This document shows, in pieces, positions 25,054 through 34,508 of a stretch of 64,000 bases of DNA; position 1 is the first letter of the stretch; the number at the start of each line of letters is the position of its first letter. The position numbers and the translations under genes are program-made. The stretch is from Myxococcota bacterium (lineage in GTDB: Bacteria; Myxococcota_A; Polyangia; JAAYKL01). The stretch spans positions 1 to 64,000 of the forward strand of contig JASJCT010000006.1 of NCBI GenBank assembly GCA_030065855.1. Reading direction: 5' to 3'. The notes beneath the pieces were generated by a model. That model searched no databases. It was not told the DNA's origin and worked only from the letters and a program-made list of their open reading frames with translations.

Positions 25054-25545
25054 CAGGGTGACATCGGGAAACAGCTCGTTGGTTTCCTCGCCTCTCGAAT
25101 AGTCCATCGCGCGAATCAGCACCTCAAACTGAATATCATCCTCTGCACCTAAAATGAGTTGCCGCTCCTCCCGATGATTCTCCTTGAGCTCCTTGAGTCG
25201 CTTATTGAGCTCCTCATAATCCCAATCATCATCCTTTTTGGGAATATCCGGACCTGCTGAAGCAGTCTCTGTCGCCATTGACATCCACGGCAACCGATAG
25301 CGCGGATTCACTTTGAAGTGAAATCCCTGGTCCGTAATCATCACCGTTAGATTGAGCTTCTCAGCTTGATCCGGAGGCGGCTCAACAGGGGCATTTGTCA
25401 TTTTCGGTGAATTTACCTCAAGGGTAATAAACCGAACAAATACCGCACCGTAAAGCAACAGAGGAATGAGCATACATACCAAATTCATGATTGGGATCAG
25501 AGGATCCCCTTCATATTCATCTAGGGGTCGACGTTTCACCGGCAT
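25036..25545 (-). CDS. TolR/ExbD-like protein lacking the membrane Asp
   Basis: A 169-residue single-pass protein in the TolR/ExbD position. The membrane helix reads PLIPIMNLVCMLIPLLLYGA. Asn (codon AAT) stands where TolR, ExbD and MotB-type proteins have the proton-binding Asp. The periplasmic part has a TolR-like start (LNLTVMITDQGFHFKV), an acidic insert (KKDDDWDYEELN) and an end consistent with the fold (DIQFEVLIRAMDY). Paired with the Asp-bearing protein at 24362, it may be a structural partner in a heterodimeric rotor. Confidence 0.85.
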   Translation of the reverse strand: MPVKRRPLDEYEGDPLIPIMNLVCMLIPLLLYGAVFVRFITLEVNSPKMTNAPVEPPPDQAEKLNLTVMITDQGFHFKVNPRYRLPWMSMATETASAGPDIPKKDDDWDYEELNKRLKELKENHREERQLILGAEDDIQFEVLIRAMDYSRGEETNELFPDVTLTRGVV

Positions 25546-25645
25546 TGGGTCATCTCTCCTTGCTCAGTGTGCATTCTCATGTTCCTAAAAGCTTGGCCGT
25601 GTCTGCTGCGGGTCGTGCAAGACCTCCTCAGTCAGACTCGTTCAT

Positions 25646-26287
25646 CTACTGAGCGCTGCCCGCGCGCACTCGGGAAACGAGCAGGTTCTCGAGCTTCACA
25701 GAATACTGGTCGATTTCCTCGAGAATCTTCTTCGTTACAGCAGCGAGAAACATCTGCGCCGACATGCAGGGAATGGCTACAATCAGGCCGAACGCCGTCG
25801 TGTTCATCGCGATGGAAATACCTTTTGCAAGGGCTGCTGCACGGGCGTCTGGCGCGGCAGATTCCAAAGCGGCAAACGCTTGGATAAGACCGATAATCGT
25901 TCCGAGAAGTCCGAGGAGCGTGGCCACGTTTGCAACACCACCGAGGGTCGGGGTTCGCTTGGTTACCACAGGTACGACTTCAAGCGTAGCTTCTTCAATA
26001 GCATTGGAAATTTCCAACTCACCCTTGTTCGCTCGGGTCAGGCCGGCTTTGATAACCTTTGGAAGCGCTGCGTTGGGAGCGGCATTACAAAGCTTGATGG
26101 CCCGGTCGATATTGTTGGCCATCACCAACTTTTGAATCTGCCCCATGAACGCTTTGGCATTAATGTTGTACTTGAAAAACAGGAAGATAAAACGCTCCAC
26201 CATTATGCCCACGCCGATAACCATCACGAACACGATGACGTACATAAAGCCACCACCGTCTGAGAATGCCTGTGCGATTCCCTGCAT
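25646..26287 (-). CDS. TolQ/ExbB/MotA-like proton channel
   Basis: A 213-residue, three-helix inner-membrane protein. Helix 1 is FMYVIVFVMVIGVGIMVERF. Helices 2 and 3 carry the conserved motifs VATLLGLLGTIIGLIQAF and ISIAMNTTAFGLIVAIP, whose small and Thr residues line the proton path. It resembles AglR-type proteins of Myxococcus gliding as well as TolQ. The ATG at 26287 has AAGGAGG eight bases before and is preferred over an upstream in-frame codon. A 10-bp hairpin (26311-26333) lies in its leader, after a 224-bp gap from the TPR lipoprotein gene, so it may have its own promoter or processed message. Confidence 0.92.
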   Translation of the reverse strand: MQGIAQAFSDGGGFMYVIVFVMVIGVGIMVERFIFLFFKYNINAKAFMGQIQKLVMANNIDRAIKLCNAAPNAALPKVIKAGLTRANKGELEISNAIEEATLEVVPVVTKRTPTLGGVANVATLLGLLGTIIGLIQAFAALESAAPDARAAALAKGISIAMNTTAFGLIVAIPCMSAQMFLAAVTKKILEEIDQYSVKLENLLVSRVRAGSAQ

Positions 26288-26310
26288 CTCTGTTCCTCCT
26301 TGAGTCAGCC

Positions 26311-26333
26311 ACATCGCCCGCGTCGGGCGATGT
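26311..26333 (-). promoter_or_regulatory. strong leader stem-loop before the TolQ-like gene
   Basis: Perfect 10-bp arms (ACATCGCCCG / CGGGCGATGT) around a 3-base loop, in the 224-bp gap between the TPR lipoprotein gene and the TolQ-like gene, about 13 bases before the ribosome-binding site. No T run follows. It could act as a 5' stabiliser that raises channel protein above the upstream genes. Confidence 0.7.
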
Positions 26334-26511
26334 TTTCTTGATTGACGCCATTAATAGAAAACACATTTCAACTGCTTATGAGCAATTGAACGGGATGAAT
26401 CCTACCACATCGGTTTTCGCTACACCAAGGGAAAAATCAACATTCATGCAATTTACAACGATATTACAATTTAATACCATATCAGTACTAATCAACTTCC
26501 ATGCCACACCC

Positions 26512-27846
26512 TCAGTGCCAATCGTCCTCTTCTTCGGTTGCTGATGCATCCTCGCCGGCAGCTTCCTTGGCCTCCCGCTCCTCAGCTCGCTTGGCCTCTT
26601 GCTCCTTCCGCTCTTTCTCTGCTTCGAGACGACGCTCCTCCCGCTTCACCGCTAGCTGCACCTCTTTGAGATATTTGTGCACAGGGTCGTTTTTGGACAG
26701 TTGAGATCCCATGGCGGCCTTGTACTGGGCAAACAGGCGTTCGGCCTCGTTCAAGCGCCCCAATCGCTCCATACCGTCCAGCTCATCTGCGACGTAGTAA
26801 AGCAACCCCATATTGAATACCGCGCCCTTAAGTCCAGCATCTAACGACATTGCGGTTTTGAAGGTCTCTTTGGCCTTTTGCCACTCACCAGCGCCCCGTA
26901 ATGCACTGCCATAGTTGAGCTGGAGCTTGGCCCAGGACGGCGAAATCCGGGTGGCGCGGTGAAAAATTCCTCTGGCCTCTTCATAATTTCCAGATAATAA
27001 ATACATGGTTCCAACATTGTTCATTGCTTCCACATAGTCCGGACGCTTTTCGATGGCCATATTAAAATCGCTCACCGCGGCGGCCTTTTGCCCTTCGTCG
27101 AGCTTTATAAAGGCCCTCAAGAAATAAACCTCTGCCTGATCGGGGTCGATCTTTAGAACTTGCTCAAAGATAGCGCTGGCAAGCTCGTGTCGGCCGAGCC
27201 TTAAATTCGCCTTGCCCATGCGCAACATGGCTTCAGCGTTTCGCTCGTCTTGCTTGAGCACCTGCTTGGCTACTTGGATCCCATCCTGATATCGCCGGGC
27301 TTCGATGAGCACATTGGCATAGGCGTTTAGGATGCGGGTGTCCTTGGGGTACTGGTTAGCCTTTTGCTTTAGGATCTCGACCGCCGCATCGGTGTTTCCC
27401 TTGCGAACCTCCATGTTCGCATGGGCGCGGATGGCCGGGAGGTAGTTGGACTGCATCTCGTATGCACTCATATAAAAGGTCTTTGCGCCATCGTCATCGC
27501 CTTGTCGCTCTGCAATGACCCCCAAGTTATACGCAGCCTGATGGGCGCGGGGATCGATCTTCAACACCCGCTTAAATTCCTGCGCGGCCTGGGCCAGATC
27601 GCCGGATTTTGCTGCTGCCACGCCCTCGTTGTAGATCCCCCGGGCATCCTCGTTCATTAGGTGTTCCGGGGGCGCTGTTTCGCCCTCCCCGGTCGGTACC
27701 GCATCACCCGTGATCGCGTCGCCCGTAGCAGTCGGCTCCCCAGTCCCTGGTGCCCGATCCGGTTTTTTCTTGGCACCCCCGCAGGAAAGGATCAATCCTG
27801 CAAAGATCATCGCTCCTGTGAAATATGATAGGCTCCTGATCATCAC
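26512..27846 (-). CDS. TPR-repeat lipoprotein of the motor operon
   Basis: A 444-residue lipoprotein. The signal ends in GLILSCGG, with Cys22 or a neighbour as the lipid-attachment residue. A Pro/Thr-rich spacer is followed by about nine TPR units from residue ~68 to ~365 (ARGIYNEGVAAAKSGDLAQA, AYNLGVIAERQGDD, AMNNVGTMYLLSGNYEEA). The tail is a charged Lys/Glu helix. It resembles AglT-type TPR lipoproteins of gliding systems and probably scaffolds partners at the outer membrane. The GTG start overlaps the stop of the preceding gene (GTGA), so translation is coupled; an ATG is the next codon. Confidence 0.88.
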   Translation of the reverse strand: MMIRSLSYFTGAMIFAGLILSCGGAKKKPDRAPGTGEPTATGDAITGDAVPTGEGETAPPEHLMNEDARGIYNEGVAAAKSGDLAQAAQEFKRVLKIDPRAHQAAYNLGVIAERQGDDDGAKTFYMSAYEMQSNYLPAIRAHANMEVRKGNTDAAVEILKQKANQYPKDTRILNAYANVLIEARRYQDGIQVAKQVLKQDERNAEAMLRMGKANLRLGRHELASAIFEQVLKIDPDQAEVYFLRAFIKLDEGQKAAAVSDFNMAIEKRPDYVEAMNNVGTMYLLSGNYEEARGIFHRATRISPSWAKLQLNYGSALRGAGEWQKAKETFKTAMSLDAGLKGAVFNMGLLYYVADELDGMERLGRLNEAERLFAQYKAAMGSQLSKNDPVHKYLKEVQLAVKREERRLEAEKERKEQEAKRAEEREAKEAAGEDASATEEEDDWH

Positions 27847-30800
27847 TTAACCTCTAGCGCCCACGGCGGCGCCGCAAAGGTGCTCTGCTCGGTCTCGATA
27901 ATGCCGTTGTGTTGCCGCGGATAATTTTCAGGATCATAGGCGTTCATGCGCTCGAGTGCCAGTAGGGTCCACTCGTTGCTAATATTCCCCTTCTTGGCGA
28001 GATCGACGGCGAGTTTGTACTCGGCTTGTGCCTTTTCTTCGGCACCGGCCACGTACTGCTCCATTGCCGCCCTAAACTTGTCTTCGTATTCCACCATTAC
28101 CATTTCGCGATCTTCCGGCGGCAGTGACTTCAGCAGTCTTTGGGTTTTCTTATCCAATGGCGGCAAGGGGATGTTAAGCAGGGCCTTGGCATACACTTCA
28201 TAGGCATAACCGATGCGAAACTCGGCTGCCAACGACCATTCCGGGCGCCTGTATTTTTGGACCTCCCGATACCGCGCCTCAAAGTCCTTTACCTTTTCAG
28301 CGCCCTCTTTGATTTTGGTATCAATGGCCTTTTGAGATCCAGCGATGCGGAACGATTCAAACCGGCGCATGTCCTGTTCGATGAGGAGGAAATGACTTTC
28401 AGCTGCGTATTCCGCGGACATGGATCCCGGTTCATTCACCAAATCATTGTAGTGCGCAATGGTCTGGGTCCAGGCCTCCTTGGGCATGCGTCGTCTGCGG
28501 ACCTCCTGGTCTGCTTTGCCCATGCGATAAGCGGCCTTGACGACATACGGACCTGCGCCAGTGCGCCCCCGCTGCCGCTTGATGAAATCCTCATACGCAT
28601 CGATGGCCTTGCGCCATCGCTTTGCCCTAAAATACATATCTGCGGCATTAAAGGCGGCTTCAACGCTCTTGGTCTCGTCTGCTTCCTCCCGGGCGTAGCG
28701 CTCCCAGTATGGAATGGCTTCCATATAGCTCTGCAGGTTGGTCAGAATGTAGGCGGCGTTATAGATGGATACAACCCGGTTTTCATAGTCTCTGAAGCGC
28801 TCCTCGTCGGCTAGGATGCGATAATTTTCCACGGCTTTGTCGTATTCAAAAAAGTTGTTTGCCGCCGATGCCTGTTGGAACAGGCACTTGCCCACGAATT
28901 CGCTTTGAGGATACTCGGTCACGATACGACCGTAGAGCTTCATGGCCGAATCGAATCGCTGGGCGATCTCATAGGCCAGGGCTGCGTTGTGGAGCGCTTT
29001 GTCCGCGTCCGGGTGATCAGGTGCCTGACCCACTGCTGCGACGAGCGCGTCACCCGCGCCACTGCAAACCGTCGCGTCTCGGTCTGCCATGCACTTTTTG
29101 AGGGCGTCCAAGGCGCGTTGCATGGCCACATCGCCCAACACGGTCTCAATATCGATGACATCTGCGACGCCGGTTACGGCTTCCACTCCTTCAGTGCTGC
29201 ATTGGCGTTCTTGCTGCAAGACGGCGAGCCGCTCTTTCTCGTCGAGGTCGTTCAAGTCACTGGCCATATTCATCATAATCTGCCAGCTGACATAGGCCAT
29301 GGGATCCTTGTTGCAATATGCGTCGTACAATGCCGAGTATCGCGTTCTGGCCTCTTCCCAATGCCCGTAGCGAAAGTAGGTCTGGGCAGCCTGGTATTTG
29401 AATTTGGCCACTTCTTCGTGTTCCGGTACTTCTTTGGCAAAGGCCTCCTTTTCATTCATTAATTCTTGAATGAGGTTCGGGATGTCCAACCGGTTCGGTT
29501 CGGGGGGGTCTCCGCTCAGTTCGGGCGGCTGTTCTCGGACAGCAAGGGCACCGCTCGCGGTCTCCTTTTTGATCATTTCCTCTAAGCTCACGATCACCAT
29601 GTAAGCCGCGTCCCGCTTGTACTTCACATCCAGGTTGGAGTCTCTAACGCGCGCGTATTCCTCTTTTGCAGCCGCGTGTTGCCCGGACCAGAACAGGGTT
29701 TCGGCCAGGTTGAAATTGATGTCATAGGCATCGGGCGTGTCTGGATTCTGGGCGATGAACTTCCGATAGGCCTCAGCCGCGAGGTTGTACTCATCGATGG
29801 CCCGTTCGAGCAGCTCGGCGTCCTGTGCTGCCAGTCCGCGCTGTCTAAGGGCCTGTGCTGTTCTATGGCGGTTATAGGCAGCCCCGAGCAGGGCATCCCG
29901 GGCCATGACCGCCACTTCGTTCTGCTCCACTGGATGGTCTGCGTTGGCCTGCCACCACTCGCTTTCGGGTCCGTAATTGTCGAGCTTGCTCCGCTCGGCG
30001 ATCTCCTTATCGAATTCGCGCATCTTGTTGTACGTGATGGCTATTTTTTCCTGGATAAACGGGGACTGAACGCTAAGCGGCCATTTTTTCAAATAGAGCT
30101 GCCATACGGCAATGGCTTCCTCGTTTTTTTCGTTATCAAAGTAAATATCTCCAAGGCGCTCATACACCTCTGGCGTCCATTCCCGATCCTGGGGCATTAG
30201 GGCAGAATCCTGCAGGCGGTCTACACCGCTCACACTGTCGGGCATCATGTCCAGGTTCCAATCTTCGGTAAAAAAGCAGACAGCGAGGTACTGGATGGCC
30301 TCTGGACGCATGCCAGCGCCAGTTTTCTCCGGATCAGCGCTTGAAAAATCGACCACCTTGGAAAAGGCCGAGATCGCCTCTGGATACTTATCCGCCTTAA
30401 AGTAGCTCCAGGCCAGCTTGTAGAGCCCCTTGTCGTAGAATTTATGAGAGGGATCTGCGATGAGCTTTTTATATGCTGAAATCGATGTCTCAACGCCGTA
30501 CCGGGAGGTGTCGTAGTCAAAGTGGTAGTTGCCCACCAGCCACCAGCTTTCAAAGTAGAACCGGCTATCTTGTGTAATGGGTTTGCAACCGGCAAACGGA
30601 TCGACAAAAGCGCCCTGTGTTGGCTGCTCAACGCCTGTTGCCAAGCTCGCAGCTGGCCGCTGAGGACTTTCCGGGCCTGCTGACTTTTGTGCGGCAAACG
30701 CCGCTGCGTCGTACTTGTACTTATTTGCGCACACGATGTTGAGCCACGCCAGCCGCGCTTCCTCCTCTTGCCCGGTTTCGTTTAAGCAATACCCGAGGAC

Positions 30801-31427
30801 GTAATAAGCCCCGTCAATACTGCGATAGTCCGGGTACCGATCGATGAGATCCCGAAAGATGCGGATGGTGCGATCGAGCTCTTTTACCGGGGGATCCATG
30901 CCCTCGGCAGTGCCCCTGTCCTGGGCCTTTGCATAGGCTTCCAGCTGATCCTGGTACTGAATGTAAGAATCATCGTAATACAGCTCGGCCAAGCGATACA
31001 TGGCGTCGGGCGTGTAGACCGGATCGTTTGGATACTTTTTTAGAAACTCCTCAAAATACGCAATCGCATCCTTGCGGGTCTTCTCGGCCAAAACTTCTTC
31101 TGCGTTAATGCGATCTTGGTAGGAGATATCGATATGCTCGCGGCGCATTCTATATACGCGCTGGACCATACCGTCGACGACTTCGCGAAAATCACCGGTT
31201 CTGCGGATGAGAAGCTCGAGATCTTCAGCGCGCTCCTGATCCAAATCCGCGATTTCCTCTGGCGTAGGGGAACGTTTCATTTGGGAAATGGCCGATGGGG
31301 CCGCTGACTTTTGCTTCCCCGAACCGCCTTTTTCCTCCTGAGCAGGTGCGACGCGCGCGGCGGCACATCCTATCAGGAAGGCCAGAACCCACTCTTTTCG
31401 GCATGAAATCATTGGTATTTTATTCAC
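27843..31427 (-). CDS. very large exported TPR protein of the motor operon
   Basis: A 1194-residue periplasmic TPR protein. The signal contains FLIGCAAA, so either lipidation at that Cys or cleavage near APAQ is possible. TPR-like units run through the whole length (AIAYFEEFLKKYPNDP, YKLAWSYFKADKYPEAISAF, ADMYFRAKRWRKAIDAYEDF). These include YfgC/BamD-like long-spaced units of the type seen in envelope scaffolds. The GTG start overlaps the previous gene by eight bases and the stop overlaps the next, so three TPR genes form a translationally coupled block. The size and position recall the large TPR protein of the Myxococcus Glt complex; that equivalence is inferred. Confidence 0.88.
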   Translation of the reverse strand: MNKIPMISCRKEWVLAFLIGCAAARVAPAQEEKGGSGKQKSAAPSAISQMKRSPTPEEIADLDQERAEDLELLIRRTGDFREVVDGMVQRVYRMRREHIDISYQDRINAEEVLAEKTRKDAIAYFEEFLKKYPNDPVYTPDAMYRLAELYYDDSYIQYQDQLEAYAKAQDRGTAEGMDPPVKELDRTIRIFRDLIDRYPDYRSIDGAYYVLGYCLNETGQEEEARLAWLNIVCANKYKYDAAAFAAQKSAGPESPQRPAASLATGVEQPTQGAFVDPFAGCKPITQDSRFYFESWWLVGNYHFDYDTSRYGVETSISAYKKLIADPSHKFYDKGLYKLAWSYFKADKYPEAISAFSKVVDFSSADPEKTGAGMRPEAIQYLAVCFFTEDWNLDMMPDSVSGVDRLQDSALMPQDREWTPEVYERLGDIYFDNEKNEEAIAVWQLYLKKWPLSVQSPFIQEKIAITYNKMREFDKEIAERSKLDNYGPESEWWQANADHPVEQNEVAVMARDALLGAAYNRHRTAQALRQRGLAAQDAELLERAIDEYNLAAEAYRKFIAQNPDTPDAYDINFNLAETLFWSGQHAAAKEEYARVRDSNLDVKYKRDAAYMVIVSLEEMIKKETASGALAVREQPPELSGDPPEPNRLDIPNLIQELMNEKEAFAKEVPEHEEVAKFKYQAAQTYFRYGHWEEARTRYSALYDAYCNKDPMAYVSWQIMMNMASDLNDLDEKERLAVLQQERQCSTEGVEAVTGVADVIDIETVLGDVAMQRALDALKKCMADRDATVCSGAGDALVAAVGQAPDHPDADKALHNAALAYEIAQRFDSAMKLYGRIVTEYPQSEFVGKCLFQQASAANNFFEYDKAVENYRILADEERFRDYENRVVSIYNAAYILTNLQSYMEAIPYWERYAREEADETKSVEAAFNAADMYFRAKRWRKAIDAYEDFIKRQRGRTGAGPYVVKAAYRMGKADQEVRRRRMPKEAWTQTIAHYNDLVNEPGSMSAEYAAESHFLLIEQDMRRFESFRIAGSQKAIDTKIKEGAEKVKDFEARYREVQKYRRPEWSLAAEFRIGYAYEVYAKALLNIPLPPLDKKTQRLLKSLPPEDREMVMVEYEDKFRAAMEQYVAGAEEKAQAEYKLAVDLAKKGNISNEWTLLALERMNAYDPENYPRQHNGIIETEQSTFAAPPWALEVK

Positions 31428-33699
31428 CTTGCCTGCTCTTTACTTCATGGAATTCGTCGTCCAGCACTTTAATGTCGTTCAGTCGTCCCTTTGTTAGTTC
31501 GCTGATACGGCCCGTGTGCTCCTCTTTTTTGAGCCAGGCCACGTCGATGAGTCCCACATCTGCCTTGAGCACCAAGTCGCTAAACCGCTTGCGAACATTG
31601 GAGATGTTTTCTAGCGCCACGCCACCGACCACAACTTGCGCCTCATCGTTTAGGAGCTGGAGCTCGGTCTGATACGTCGCGACCCGCTGCCTTTCGGTGC
31701 GTACCTTTTCCTTCATCTCACGGGCCTGTCGCATCCCCTCGTCTTCGACGTCCCGCACAAATCGAGAGACAAGTGCCTCGGTATCGTCTATGGCCCTGTG
31801 GACGCGCTCAATGCGCTGGCTGACATCGCCCCCGCGAGCCCGAAGCACCGACCGCTCCTGGTCTGCCAGTGCGAGCAGGCGCTTCTTAGTCTCTTCGTCC
31901 TTTTTATCACCAGCATCGCCGACACCGACCTGATATTGCCCGCTTTCCACATCGGTTTTGAGAACGAGGAGTGTTTCCCGCATACCTGTGACAGCTTGGC
32001 GTTGGCGACCGAGCTCTTCCTTCATGGTAGCGATACTTTCTTTTGATACGCCCTCGGTATACCGCGGATCAGAGACAAACCGCTCAATCGCCACGACCAT
32101 CGCCAAGAGTTGATCCAGACGAAGCTCACTGCGGACAAGCTCACTGCGCATCTCAGTATAAATCCGCTTGGCATCCTCCTCCCGCTTCTCGTACAGGGCG
32201 TTGCTCGTCGGCAAAGCGGCCACTTGCTTTTGAAGGGCAACTCTCTCGCTTCGAATCCGCGCCAGCTCGGGCATGCCTCCAGCGCTCGCTCCCTCGGCCA
32301 GCGCCATCAGGTATCCGCGCAACTGAGCGAGTCGATTGGATATCTGCTGACCGCGCCGCATGGCTTCCCGCAGCACGGGAATGGCGTTGATGCCACTCGG
32401 TCCATTGATCACCGCATCGAGCAGGTGGACGAGGCGCGCTGTCTCGCGCACGTATTCTTTGGCCGTTCCCAAGTCACCGGCCAATACCAGGGCCCGTTGA
32501 ACCTCTTTTTCCTCGTTTACCCACTTGACTGTCTCCTGGGGCAACATGCTGGCCACGTCCAGGCTTACGAGGTTCTTTTCCACGAGCTCGTAAAAAAATC
32601 TGCGCGTATCCGGTTGGTTCTCGATGATATCCTCGAGCTGCTCAATAATCGGCGTGAACTGGACGACGACTTCGTCAAAAACCTTTTCCGCTTCGTCGTA
32701 ACGCCCTGTCCTCAGGAGAAGGTTGCCCCGCAGCATCTTGGCCCGGGGGATGTACTTGCTATCGGGCAGGGCCACGGTCAGAAACTCCAAGGCCTGCTCA
32801 GCCCGAATGGTGTCGCCGGCGCGTATCAGCACGGATGCGGCCTCGTACAGCGCAGCGTCGAAGTAGGGAGAATTCTCAGCAATGCGCTGGTAGGCCTGAG
32901 ATGCATTGGAGACAAATCCCTGCTCATAATGAAGTCTCCCGGCGCCCAAATTCATCAAGTCAATGACTTCCTGCTCTTCTTTTGAATTTGGCTGGTGCAA
33001 CTGGGCTCGGTTAAACACCTGGATGGCTTCGTCGAACTTGCCCTCGCGCGTCAGCGTGACACCCGTCATGTACATGGCCTTGAGCACCAGCAATGGATCT
33101 CCCTGAACCGCGGCAAACGCTTGTCGGGCTCTTGCCAGATCTCCTTTGAAATACAAATACTTAGCCTGTACATAGCGGGCCTGTGGCGTCGGTGATTGGT
33201 CCAGCTGGCTGAAATATTGCTCAATCCCCTGGAACTTACCGAGGTGAATGGCGATTTCGATGAGTCGCTCGATCGACCGATGGCGGAAACGGGCCATGCC
33301 AGGGCGATTCACTTCGTCGAGCACCCGCTTAAACCACACCTGTGCGCCGAGATAGTCCCGGGTGAGAAACAGGGCATCGGCGTAGAGAAACAGGGCGTCG
33401 GCATAGGCCGGGCTGGCCGGATAGTTCTCGATAATATCCATGAAAATGACCGCAGCCCGTTGATAGTCTTTTGTGCGATAGAAATTCTCCCCATCGATAA
33501 GCCGTTCCGAGATGTACTGGGTGCTTTTGTAGGAAGCTGTTTTCAGATATCTCGGGGCAAGTGCGGTGGCCTGTTGGCGCAGCTCCTCTACCTCTGTCTC
33601 GATGTCGCCGATGTCGATGGCTGGCGCCTTGATCGGGAATGCGATTGCGGCGCTCAGGGCGAGCCCTAATGCGATCGCTTGTGCGCGAGGGGGGAGCAT
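31420..33699 (-). CDS. exported TPR and coiled-coil protein of the motor operon
   Basis: A 759-residue protein. The signal peptide ALGLALSAAIAFPIKAPA is followed by TPR units to about residue 350 (YRTKDYQRAAVIFMDIIENY, ALFLYADALFLTRDYLGAQ, MYMTGVTLTREGKFDEAIQV). From ~470 on there are long charged helices likely to form coiled coil (LARIRSERVALQKQVAAL, RELRL-type Arg/Glu heptads). It would bridge other periplasmic components. The ATG lies two bases from the stop of the gene in front. Confidence 0.87.
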   Translation of the reverse strand: MLPPRAQAIALGLALSAAIAFPIKAPAIDIGDIETEVEELRQQATALAPRYLKTASYKSTQYISERLIDGENFYRTKDYQRAAVIFMDIIENYPASPAYADALFLYADALFLTRDYLGAQVWFKRVLDEVNRPGMARFRHRSIERLIEIAIHLGKFQGIEQYFSQLDQSPTPQARYVQAKYLYFKGDLARARQAFAAVQGDPLLVLKAMYMTGVTLTREGKFDEAIQVFNRAQLHQPNSKEEQEVIDLMNLGAGRLHYEQGFVSNASQAYQRIAENSPYFDAALYEAASVLIRAGDTIRAEQALEFLTVALPDSKYIPRAKMLRGNLLLRTGRYDEAEKVFDEVVVQFTPIIEQLEDIIENQPDTRRFFYELVEKNLVSLDVASMLPQETVKWVNEEKEVQRALVLAGDLGTAKEYVRETARLVHLLDAVINGPSGINAIPVLREAMRRGQQISNRLAQLRGYLMALAEGASAGGMPELARIRSERVALQKQVAALPTSNALYEKREEDAKRIYTEMRSELVRSELRLDQLLAMVVAIERFVSDPRYTEGVSKESIATMKEELGRQRQAVTGMRETLLVLKTDVESGQYQVGVGDAGDKKDEETKKRLLALADQERSVLRARGGDVSQRIERVHRAIDDTEALVSRFVRDVEDEGMRQAREMKEKVRTERQRVATYQTELQLLNDEAQVVVGGVALENISNVRKRFSDLVLKADVGLIDVAWLKKEEHTGRISELTKGRLNDIKVLDDEFHEVKSRQGE

Positions 33700-33701
33700 G
33701 C

Positions 33702-34508
33702 CTATTCCTGCGCTTCCGGGGATTCTTTCGCGTCCCCTTGCGGGGCAGCGCCACCCTCGTAATCCGCAGTATTCATTACGTAGCGGACGTCCGGTCTCTC
33801 CTCAAGGGGGGTGGTTGCGCCCCCTTTTTCGTACCCGACTACTTCCAACCGCAGTGCCTTGCCCTCGGTCACCGTAAATGTCCGGCTGGAACGGGTTTTA
33901 AACGAATACCCCTTGAGATAGGAAAAAATGCCATACCCGTGGCCCCGGAAGTGCAGCACCGCGCTCAGAATGTGATCTCCCGGCATTACCGGTCCGTCGA
34001 AGAGGTTGATAACATCTCGATCGGCAAGGCTTTCGCCCTCATCTGATTTGTTGAAAATCGGTGCGCCGTCCAATAAAAACGACGCTTTCACGAGGCGAAA
34101 GGACCCGCCCATCTCGTTGCGGAAGACAATGGTCGCTTTGGCGCCGGCGATTTTTCGATCGAGAACGGTTTCAGCCAGTAGGCTGAGCCGGGCTTTAGAC
34201 CGAAAGATCTGCTCTTTCAATCGATTGACCCGATCCTCTAAATCCCGCAAGCGAACCGTGTACGCACCCGTACTCGTGCCAGTGCTCTTTGCTGCCGCTG
34301 CTGGTGGTACACCTGTCGGCACCTGGCCCTCCGTTTCCGAGGCCGGAGGCACCTCGGCTTTTTTCTCGGGCTCGGCTGTCTCTTGATCGCCTGACTCAGC
34401 AGTCTCGGCCTTGACCGGTTCCCCTTCGGCCGCATCCTGCGCGGCTATTGAAGCTGAAACAAGTCCCACAGTGCATATTACAAGCGCCCATCTCAGTGAT
34501 TCAAACAT
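33702..34508 (-). CDS. exported protein, first gene of the motor operon
   Basis: A 268-residue exported protein of no family I can name. The signal peptide ends around SIAAQD. A Glu/Pro/Ala-rich flexible stretch (~30-80) leads to a short coiled coil (LRDLEDRVNRLKEQIFRSKA) and a beta-rich domain (~120-240; GGSFRLVKASFLLDGAPIF, PGDHILSAVLHFRGHGYGIF) that may be Ig-like. Homologous-looking genes are sometimes labelled dihydrolipoamide acetyltransferase, which nothing here supports. The ATG at 34508 follows AAGGGG and starts the signal peptide cleanly; a longer frame to 34595 is not supported. It leads the eight-gene block down to 22737. Confidence 0.75.
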   Translation of the reverse strand: MFESLRWALVICTVGLVSASIAAQDAAEGEPVKAETAESGDQETAEPEKKAEVPPASETEGQVPTGVPPAAAAKSTGTSTGAYTVRLRDLEDRVNRLKEQIFRSKARLSLLAETVLDRKIAGAKATIVFRNEMGGSFRLVKASFLLDGAPIFNKSDEGESLADRDVINLFDGPVMPGDHILSAVLHFRGHGYGIFSYLKGYSFKTRSSRTFTVTEGKALRLEVVGYEKGGATTPLEERPDVRYVMNTADYEGGAAPQGDAKESPEAQE

